Shown: one piece after another, positions 18,001-23,527 of the stretch
Numbering within the stretch: the first letter of the stretch is position 1
Layout of the letters: each line of letters opens with the position of its first letter
Assembly (NCBI GenBank): GCA_035354435.1
Contig: DAOQAY010000032.1
Location: forward strand, 1-25,500
Direction: 5' to 3'
Source of the DNA: JAKLDO01 sp035354435
GTDB lineage: Bacteria > UBP6 > UBA1177
DNA length: 25,500 nt
Notes under the pieces: model-generated
Database searches by the model: none
The model's input: the letters and a program-made list of their open reading frames with translations, nothing else
What the model was told of the DNA's origin: nothing
Translations under genes and position numbers: made by a program

Positions 18001-20207
18001 TCGAAAAATCTAAGGCAGAAAGAGAAATTGCAAAGAACAAGCTGGAACTTGCAAAAATTGATAAAGAAAAAAACCTTGAATTGATTACTATAAATAAAGA
18101 AATCGGTGAGATCAAAAAGGAAAAGGAAGCCGCTCTTGCAATACAGCAGAAGAAAGTTGCTGCCTTTGTCAGTACTCATAAGGCTAAAATGGCAGGAAAG
18201 ACAGGCGGAGCAAAGAAAGTAGCGGCAGATGCATCTGTAAAAGAAAAATCTATAAGCGCAAGCATTAAGGCAAGAAAAGCTAGTGTTGCTGCTGAAAAAG
18301 CAGCTGAACTGAAAAATATCAACGCTGAAAAAACCAATATTAATGCAAAGTACAAAGCTCTTGCTGAAAAAGAAAAAGCTTCAATAAAAGGGAATATAGC
18401 AGAACTTCAGAAACAACTTTCAGCGGTTCTTGTTTCTGTTAAAACATGGGAGAAGAAGGTCAATGTTGTCGATCCGGCAAAATTGAAAGAAATAAAAGCT
18501 CCTTTTGAAAAAGAGATTGCTGACATTAATAAACAGAAGGAAGATCTTCAGAAAGAGAAAAATGCAAAAATAGCTGCTCTGACTCAGGCTAATAAAACTG
18601 TTATTGCAGATCTTACAGCTAAGAAAACGCAAGCAATAGCAAATACAAAAGGTGTTGATGCACAAGTAAAAGCTGAGCAGGATGTTATTGCGAAGAAATT
18701 TACTGAAGTAAGAAATAAGATGAAAGCTGATATTGCTGCGCTTCAAAAAGAAAAAGGAGCAAAAACAGATGAATTGAAAAAGGAAAATGCTGTACTTGGA
18801 AAACAGAAAGCTCTTGCTGAAGGTGGATTTAAAAAGACTCTCGCCGGTGAAATTGCAAAACTTGCCGGTGAAAGAAATAAAGAACTCACAAAGATGAAAG
18901 CTGATCTTGCTAAAATTTCCAAAGATCTCGCAGCTCATGAAAAGTCCCATGATAATTTTGTACAGAAAGAGATAACTGCTATTGACGAAAAGTATGAAAA
19001 ACTCCTTTCTGAACTTGATACAAAGCTTGGTACAGAGAACCAGAGACTTCAGAATGAGAACAAAACATTTACTGCTAAAAAGAAAGGTGAAAAAGCTGAA
19101 TACGAAAAAACTTTCAAGATTTTCCTTGCTGACAAGAAAAAATTCAAAGCCGGTATTGATCAGCAGATATTAGTGGCTCAGAAGGAAAGAGATAAAAAAA
19201 TAGAAGCCAGAAAAGCAGAAAGAGCTAAACAGCAGGCAACCTGGGCAAAAGAAAAAGAAATGAGACAGGCAGCATTTGATAGAAAAACAGCTGGATCAAG
19301 AGGAAGACTGGATTCTAATAACAAACAGATTGATGCTATAACAGGCGAGATCGAGAATGTAAATAATGTCTGGTCGAGACAGCTTGAAGAGATGAAAGGT
19401 AAACAACATGCAGATTCCAAGAAAAAGGAAGCTGTGTGGCAGAAGACTGCCGAAACAAAACAGCAGTGGTATGAGGACACAAAGAAAGCCATTCAGGACA
19501 AATATGATAACATGGAGCTTAAAGAGAAAAGTGAAAGAGATGCTCAGAAAAAGGAAATGATGGCAAAGAGAGATAAGCTTCTTACCGAAAAAGATAAGAG
19601 AAAGGAAAAGAGACAGCTTGTTCTTGAAAAAGAAAAAGGTATGTGGGACAAGAAAAAACAGGGATTTGATGTTCAGATTGAGAAGATAAGAGCTGAAGCG
19701 GAAAAGGCAGATTCACAGAAAGGTGCTCTTGCGGATAAAGATAAAGAAGCTGCAAAAGGTAAAAAAGATCAGGTTGCGAAGAAATATGACGAAACTCTCG
19801 CTAAGATAAACGATGCTGAATTGAAAATGGTTCAGGAGCGTTTTAAGAAAGAATATGATGAAGTGTCTGCAAGAGAAGTTCAGATTACAGGTGTAACAAA
19901 GAAGATTGAAGCTTTGATGGCTGATGCATATACAAAGAGCGGTCTTGATAAACTTGATAAGGGTGATATATCACTTGCAAGACAGGATTTCGTAGATGCA
20001 CTTTTCCTTGATTCCGGCAGCAAATCTGCAAAAGAAGGTCTTAAGTCTATCAGTACAAAAGCACAGGCTATGTACTGGGAGGCATTCGGTTCGAAAGAGT
20101 CTAATAAGGCAAAATCAGTCAGAATACTTGAAATGCTTATGAAGAGTCTTCTTCCTACTGATGAGATTTATCTTAAATCGAGGCTGCTTCTTGAAGAATT
20201 GAAATAA
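15033..20207 (+). CDS. Giant secreted coiled-coil protein with TPR-like ends, unknown function
   Basis: No named family recognised for the whole protein. The GTG at 15033 is chosen because AGGAGGG (15022-15028) lies four bases upstream and the product then begins with a classical signal peptide (MKRIISVIGLLTVLFVSFTMFA, cleavage likely before ESK); length 1724. Residues about 24-150 form a small alpha/beta domain with paired Cys (RCNDNSKC) resembling N-terminal modules of myxobacterial TPR/PEGA envelope proteins. A Ser-rich linker leads to a TPR-like segment from about residue 190 (GFEAYDKGDIDEAADTF). Roughly 320-1625 is almost pure charged helix rich in Lys, Glu, Ala and Asp. A second TPR-like segment near 1637 (GLDKLDKGDISLARQDF) ends the protein. 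No membrane helix or anchoring signal is visible after the signal peptide. It heads a three-gene locus, with the next start seven bases after its stop. Confidence 0.88.
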   Translation: MKRIISVIGLLTVLFVSFTMFAESKVVVISTAGKTATEQKLAKDITSNLSLLFSTIRGASVVAEKDALTSTQRSAVARCNDNSKCILKVVAEEGDFNYIIIPKVRIEKGSGIRVSIVMYDKDLTKVGSKPVTASSDSDGEDIASDMVGAIRSLVLSSGSSSDTKTASKSSSRSSSERKKLASYTEVKSEIVKGFEAYDKGDIDEAADTFNRAANEMKCNCSQNDTAKSLYDDAEKVKGGLSKASDSMGAGDYRAALRTLDELKKADENIREQGYKYMAYKKDKSVRLKYLTPNPADAEVVDQIHKSFKSKIDEARKWRAKQYVDIDKWVNDNIKEREKAVSELRNKETETLKAQKDAEGELKKRIQEMKYQWEKDDSSLEQEIVNLESQITMIEQREKGVIKITNKKREDDKDKEFKAHDKAYDDWKKAFQKEKDDFYDLGKNGEKSEGDRITKKVADLEKKKADLQAKNKDTDAEIQKLVDEFDKEERKILAANESVKMKNEDEDRKYSVEVEKEYQKNFDELNQKLAKYDSEESGKSKELDKFDREIEEFMVKNANAMGKIQEELDKKRTEIEAEYAKVKTDAQQKSEKTYETKLNELSQLKSKLEEAVSKHSDETEALKAKKEDEMIKANEKEIVLTDQKLSKNEEVIGKMEQDYESKISQIQEAIAKTSEDEENEKMKKENELRAKSEKLISEVGSIEEKIAVETGRFEETKAKIDDDYASKSSALEEKIMTVQNKLLEATENFKANWGDFVGKEIDKLTADDNKLRTQIEEEKGKTAEIDGKFEQKKMDELNKLDVKLGSIEDTYAQKMIKVEEDVQKEIEAVRAQASKDLEQAASEDAKEEEVYGKQMSEFSAEEAKIASSYDEKLGKLEEKVAAIDSNYEQKMAPFSVDALVDKMNQAIAELDNQKVEEINKHQELLDAIRQAKGSAKQDYEDKKDANKNNKAELAKLEREFSAAMRKMEVDEKSTERKIEFAESSYSRKIDFEKSKAEREIAKNKLELAKIDKEKNLELITINKEIGEIKKEKEAALAIQQKKVAAFVSTHKAKMAGKTGGAKKVAADASVKEKSISASIKARKASVAAEKAAELKNINAEKTNINAKYKALAEKEKASIKGNIAELQKQLSAVLVSVKTWEKKVNVVDPAKLKEIKAPFEKEIADINKQKEDLQKEKNAKIAALTQANKTVIADLTAKKTQAIANTKGVDAQVKAEQDVIAKKFTEVRNKMKADIAALQKEKGAKTDELKKENAVLGKQKALAEGGFKKTLAGEIAKLAGERNKELTKMKADLAKISKDLAAHEKSHDNFVQKEITAIDEKYEKLLSELDTKLGTENQRLQNENKTFTAKKKGEKAEYEKTFKIFLADKKKFKAGIDQQILVAQKERDKKIEARKAERAKQQATWAKEKEMRQAAFDRKTAGSRGRLDSNNKQIDAITGEIENVNNVWSRQLEEMKGKQHADSKKKEAVWQKTAETKQQWYEDTKKAIQDKYDNMELKEKSERDAQKKEMMAKRDKLLTEKDKRKEKRQLVLEKEKGMWDKKKQGFDVQIEKIRAEAEKADSQKGALADKDKEAAKGKKDQVAKKYDETLAKINDAELKMVQERFKKEYDEVSAREVQITGVTKKIEALMADAYTKSGLDKLDKGDISLARQDFVDALFLDSGSKSAKEGLKSISTKAQAMYWEAFGSKESNKAKSVRILEMLMKSLLPTDEIYLKSRLLLEELK

Positions 20208-20214
20208 GGTTTTT

Positions 20215-21045
20215 ATGAGATCAGGATTTATAAGGGGGGCTTTGCTCCCCTTCTTTTTTATATGGACCGGGCTTTTCTCACAAGATGGTCTGGAAAAGTA
20301 TTTCAGCGTTTTTTATAATGACATCAATGAATACAGAAAATGGTATCAACTTGAAAAAAATGATCATTTCAAGGATATTTTTATAGAATTATATAATCTT
20401 CCCAAAGTTGAAAAACGGACATTAAACAGAAATCTCAATTTGAAAGTGCTGAAAAGTCTTTCAAAGGATGAGGAGTACGGATATTTATATCTGGATGTTC
20501 AGACCCCGACAAGTTTTGAGTCAGTCCTTTACGGCGTGAGTAACGGAGAGATATTTATAAACGGAATAAGCAAAGGACAGATAAAAATTCAGTCTGATAC
20601 AGGATATTCCTATCTATCTGGAACTTTTCAAAAAGGAGTTTTTTTTGTTCTGATCAGAATAAAGGACAGATTCAAGAATGTTCCTGTTATAATGCTTTCA
20701 AATAAAGAGTTGAATAGATCGGTTGATAAAGGTTTTTCAAAGAATGCCTCTTTTTCCTTTAATTTCAAAAATGTTGAGAACACTATTTCTCAAAGTGATT
20801 TTCTGAGATTATTCGGCGGGTTTTGTTTTCCGTACACAAATGAGAAAAACCGTGAGCAGTTCTTTTCTGTGACAGCTCATGAAAAGCGTGCCGGAATTGA
20901 AAAACAGTTTTTGCTTGGTGATATTTATAACTCAATCTATAATAAAAAGGATAAAGAAGATCTGTTGAAAAATGGATTTTCTCAGAATCAGATCAAATGG
21001 TGGCAGGAAAGATTTTTGTCTGGAGAGGTGTGTAAATATGATTAA
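20215..21045 (+). CDS. Secreted protein of unknown function, second gene of the coiled-coil locus
   Basis: Unrecognised protein of 276 residues. Residues 1-22 (ending WTGLFSQ) form a signal peptide. Residues 25-75 are helical and aromatic-rich. Residues 85-160 look like a beta sandwich, with VSNGEIFINGISKGQI resembling the strand-turn-strand of jelly-roll carbohydrate or ligand-binding modules (inference only). The C-terminal quarter is helical, with WWQERF near residue 263. The start is set by the signal peptide and an AAGG just upstream; there is no other Met for about 160 codons. It begins seven bases after the giant gene and overlaps the next gene by eight bases. Its signal-peptide codons contain a terminator-like hairpin. 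Confidence 0.75.
   Translation: MRSGFIRGALLPFFFIWTGLFSQDGLEKYFSVFYNDINEYRKWYQLEKNDHFKDIFIELYNLPKVEKRTLNRNLNLKVLKSLSKDEEYGYLYLDVQTPTSFESVLYGVSNGEIFINGISKGQIKIQSDTGYSYLSGTFQKGVFFVLIRIKDRFKNVPVIMLSNKELNRSVDKGFSKNASFSFNFKNVENTISQSDFLRLFGGFCFPYTNEKNREQFFSVTAHEKRAGIEKQFLLGDIYNSIYNKKDKEDLLKNGFSQNQIKWWQERFLSGEVCKYD
20232..20259 (+). terminator. Intrinsic terminator-like hairpin inside the signal-peptide codons
   Basis: AAGGGGGGC (20232-20240) pairs with GCTCCCCTT (20244-20252) in a 9-base-pair stem, six of them G-C and one G-T, closed by a TTT loop. CTTTTTT follows at 20253-20259. It starts 25 bases after the stop of the giant coiled-coil gene but lies within the first 15 codons of the next gene. 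It could end most transcripts after gene one. Confidence 0.6.
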
Positions 21046-21697
21046 TATGTCAAAAACCGGCAGTATTATAATAATGGTTCTGATAATTTGTTCTGCAGTA
21101 TCTCTGGTCATGTCATTAATAAATTATAAGAGTAAAGAAATTTCAGAAAAGAAGTTGATTGCTGCGGCCAAGGAGATCGAAGAATTGAAGCTTGATGTTG
21201 CAGAATTGAAAAGGCTGACTGGTTCAAGATCTGTCGCAGAAAACAGGAATGATAATACCAACATTTCTTTATTGCAGGATAAACTGAACAAAATGAGATC
21301 TGAACTCGGAACTTTAAGAAAACAGGGCGGTTCGAAAGCTCTTGAAGAATATAAAAAGGAAAGGAACAAGTTCTTGATGGACTACGCAAATGAAGTTAAG
21401 AAGTCATGGACTGAGTTTCTTCACAAAGCTCTTGTGGAAAAAGGGATGGATCCTGATGACATAGAAATGATAAAATATGATTACAATGTGATGCTCGATA
21501 AAATAAGAGATGAACAGTTCAGATTGTATGAAGGTGACAGTACAGAAGAAGAGTTGAATGAGACGGTAAAAGGTTATGCAAAAGATTTTTTTACAGATAT
21601 GAGCAAAAGTGTCGGCGATCGTAAAGCATCAATAACTCTTGGAATAGTTTTTCCTGACCAGCTATATAGAAAATCGCTTTTTGAAGATGATAAGTAG
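21038..21697 (+). CDS. Membrane-anchored coiled-coil protein of unknown function, third gene of the locus
   Basis: Unrecognised 219-residue protein. The ATG at 21038 is favoured because GGAGAGGTG (21022-21030) lies seven bases upstream; a second ATG three codons later is possible, and the frame is open further upstream without a ribosome site. One membrane helix (about 9-29) is followed by heptad-like coiled coil (about 33-62 and 75-118), then a compact helical region (about 120-190) with KSWTEFLHKAL and IRDEQFRLYEG. The short tail ends TLGIVFPDQLYRKSLFEDDK. Orientation is probably with the long part outside the cytoplasm, as expected for a partner of two secreted proteins (inference). It overlaps gene two by eight bases and ends three bases from the convergent chemoreceptor-like gene. 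Confidence 0.75.
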   Translation: MINMSKTGSIIIMVLIICSAVSLVMSLINYKSKEISEKKLIAAAKEIEELKLDVAELKRLTGSRSVAENRNDNTNISLLQDKLNKMRSELGTLRKQGGSKALEEYKKERNKFLMDYANEVKKSWTEFLHKALVEKGMDPDDIEMIKYDYNVMLDKIRDEQFRLYEGDSTEEELNETVKGYAKDFFTDMSKSVGDRKASITLGIVFPDQLYRKSLFEDDK

Positions 21698-21700
21698 ATC

Positions 21701-22339
21701 TTACTGATTGTTTTCGTCCTTTTTTTCTATCAGAGATTCTCTTATTTCCATCAATTGAGAGTTAAGAATTGTAAATTTATCAAGAACAGACTTTATATGT
21801 GTGAGCATATCCCTGCTGCTTTTTACAAGATTTTTGATATTTGATGCTACAACAGCGAATCCTTTACCTGATTCACCGGCTCTTGCAGCTTCAATAGATG
21901 CGTTGATGGCAAGAATATCAATGTTTTTTGTGATGAGACTGAAATCACTTATCGCCTTTTTTATTTCTTTAGTGTTCTGATTGAAATTTTCTTCTATCAC
22001 CAGATATTTTGTAGAGATAAGAGATGCCATGGTTTCATAGAAAAATATGAAATGTTTCCGGTCAAGAACTGTCTGATGAGGTTTTGCAGTATTGTATATT
22101 TGAGAAAATATCTCCGGATTTGGAGTCAGAACTGCAATAACATCAATATCCTGAATTTTTATGACTTCAATAAATGATGAAGAAGTTCTATACTGCTTTT
22201 CTTCTGCGAACTTTATTCCGGAGGCATTTTTCTTTTCTTCTGAAATAAGAGCTATCTCAAAATCGGGTAGGAGTGAAAAGAATTTGATAAATCTGAGTTC
22301 AGAATCTGTCGCTCCGACAAAAGCTATTTTTTTCTTCAT
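21701..22339 (-). CDS. Soluble Rossmann domain fused to a short chemoreceptor signalling tip
   Basis: A 212-residue cytoplasmic protein. The ATG at 22339 is chosen because GGAG lies six bases upstream and the protein then opens MKKKIAFVGATDSEL, a Rossmann beta1-loop. Residues 1-100 continue the Rossmann pattern (FEIALISEEK, IDVIAVLTPNPEIF), similar to Gfo/Idh-type or homoserine-dehydrogenase-like NAD-binding folds that occur at the N-terminus of some soluble sensors. Residues 140-172 are the highly conserved methyl-accepting chemotaxis protein hairpin tip: IDILAINASIEAARAGESGKGFAVVASNIK is the run, given here by its core EAARAGESGKGFAVVA. The flanking helices are only about 30 residues each. 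There is no membrane helix, HAMP or periplasmic domain, and no che gene nearby. It probably senses a cytoplasmic ligand and feeds CheA/CheW. Confidence 0.82.
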   Translation of the reverse strand: MKKKIAFVGATDSELRFIKFFSLLPDFEIALISEEKKNASGIKFAEEKQYRTSSSFIEVIKIQDIDVIAVLTPNPEIFSQIYNTAKPHQTVLDRKHFIFFYETMASLISTKYLVIEENFNQNTKEIKKAISDFSLITKNIDILAINASIEAARAGESGKGFAVVASNIKNLVKSSRDMLTHIKSVLDKFTILNSQLMEIRESLIEKKDENNQ

Positions 22340-22416
22340 TTTTTTCTCCATAAGAAAATTATCTGATATTATCACATTTTCCGGATAGTTCAAACTTTAT
22401 TAAGACCTCTTTTTTC

Positions 22417-22444
22417 TTGAAAAAACTGAGTTTATTAGTATTTT
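22417..22444 (+). promoter_or_regulatory. Sigma70-like promoter for pheST
   Basis: TTGAAA (22417-22422, 5/6 match) and TATTTT (22439-22444, 4/6) are 16 bases apart in the divergent gap upstream of pheS. The resulting leader would be about 45 bases, too short for a T-box. Confidence 0.4.
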
Positions 22445-22496
22445 CCTATTGTTGCAGAGTTTTTGTTTTTACAGTCATAGATTCAGGGGTCGGTTC

Positions 22497-23513
22497 ATGA
22501 AAAATCAGCTGGAAAATTTGAGGAAGAACTTTTTAGAGCAGATCAATTCAGTTAATGAAAAAGAAGCTCTTGAAACATTGAGAGTTGCATTTCTCGGCAA
22601 GAAGGGAATGGTTACTTCCATAATGAAAGATCTGAAGGACCTTTCAAATGAAATGAAAAAGGAAGTCGGGCAGTTAATTAACCAGATAAAGTCAGATATG
22701 GAAAAGACCATAAATGAAAAACAGGTGGAATTCGAAGAAAAGGAAATTCGCAAAAAGATAGAAAGCCAATGGAGCGATATTACATGGCCAGGCGAGCCTG
22801 TTCAGGGTTCTGTTCATCCTATTTCCATGGTGCGGCACGAGCTTGAAGAGCTTTTTATTTCGATGGGTTTTGAGATCATTGACGGTCCGGAAATGGAAAC
22901 CGAATATTATAATTTCAACGCTCTGAACATTCCTGATGATCATCCTGCAAGAGATGCGCAGGATACTTTCTGGTTGAAGAACGGGATGCTCCTGAGGACA
23001 CAGACATCGACTGTCCAGATAAGAGGAATGCAGAGCAGAAAACCTCCGTTTAAATTTGTATCTCCCGGAAAAGTTTATAGAAATGAGGCAGTTGATGCAA
23101 GTCACGAGCACTCGTTCCACCAGATAGAGGGGATGGTTGTTGATAAGGGCATATCTGTTGCAAACCTGATCTATACATTGAAAAAAATAGTTTCCAATAT
23201 CTTCGGGCATCCAGTTGAAATAAGGCTCAGACCTTCTTTTTTTCCGTTCGTTGAGCCGGGGTTCGAGCTTGATTTTAAATGTCAGATATGTGGCGGAAAA
23301 GGGTGCAGTGTCTGCAAGCAGTCAGGCTGGGTGGAATATCTTGGCTGCGGAATGATACACCCGAATGTGCTGAAAAATGGCGGAATAGATCCTGAAGAAT
23401 ATCAAGGATTTGCATTTGGCGGCGGAATTGAGCGCCTTGTCATGATGAAGTACAGTATTGATGACATCCGGCATTTCCACGGTGGTGATCTCCGTTTTAT
23501 GAAACAGTTTTAA
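22497..23513 (+). CDS. pheS: Phenylalanyl-tRNA synthetase alpha subunit
   Basis: Catalytic subunit of the alpha2-beta2 synthetase that charges tRNA-Phe. The ATG at 22497 has AGGGGT (22484-22489) upstream and gives the normal length of 338; an in-frame upstream TTG would add 16 unlikely residues. Residues 1-90 form the tRNA-binding coiled coil. The class II core shows motif 1 around HPISMVRHELEELF, the phenylalanine-site region NIPDDHPARDAQDTFWL (144-160), motif 2 in YRNEAVDASHEHSFHQIEG (194-212), FFPFVEPGFELDF (248-260) and motif 3 in FGGGIERLVMMKY (307-319). A cysteine cluster at 262-273 (CQIC, CSVC) is common in this family. pheT follows after 14 bases. Confidence 0.97.
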   Translation: MKNQLENLRKNFLEQINSVNEKEALETLRVAFLGKKGMVTSIMKDLKDLSNEMKKEVGQLINQIKSDMEKTINEKQVEFEEKEIRKKIESQWSDITWPGEPVQGSVHPISMVRHELEELFISMGFEIIDGPEMETEYYNFNALNIPDDHPARDAQDTFWLKNGMLLRTQTSTVQIRGMQSRKPPFKFVSPGKVYRNEAVDASHEHSFHQIEGMVVDKGISVANLIYTLKKIVSNIFGHPVEIRLRPSFFPFVEPGFELDFKCQICGGKGCSVCKQSGWVEYLGCGMIHPNVLKNGGIDPEEYQGFAFGGGIERLVMMKYSIDDIRHFHGGDLRFMKQF

Positions 23514-23527
23514 CTTGGAGACTGAAA

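Noticed and set aside
17628..18179. Long minus-strand open frame inside the coiled-coil gene (183 codons, Phe/Ser-rich); another at 18420-18950
   Set aside because: These are complements of Lys/Glu-rich codons, which lack stops on the other strand. They have no ribosome sites and no recognisable protein.
15978..19900. Possible tandem DNA repeats or a recombination-prone array in the coiled-coil gene
   Set aside because: The similarity is only in residue pattern (Lys/Glu/Ala heptads); I see no repeated nucleotide unit of useful length.
20972..21037. Upstream extension of the third locus gene (in-frame ATG at 20972)
   Set aside because: No ribosome site there, the added residues lie inside gene two, and the strong GGAGAGGTG points to 21038.
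21685..21715. Short palindrome (AGTA GATCT TACT) between convergent genes as a shared terminator
   Set aside because: A four-pair stem is too weak to call, and it lies largely within the two stop codons.
22449..22496. Phe-rich run (QSFCFYSHRFRGRF) in frame just upstream of pheS, reminiscent of a pheST leader peptide
   Set aside because: It has no stop codon before pheS, no ribosome site of its own and no terminator hairpin after it; T-rich DNA easily gives Phe codons. Treated as untranslated leader.
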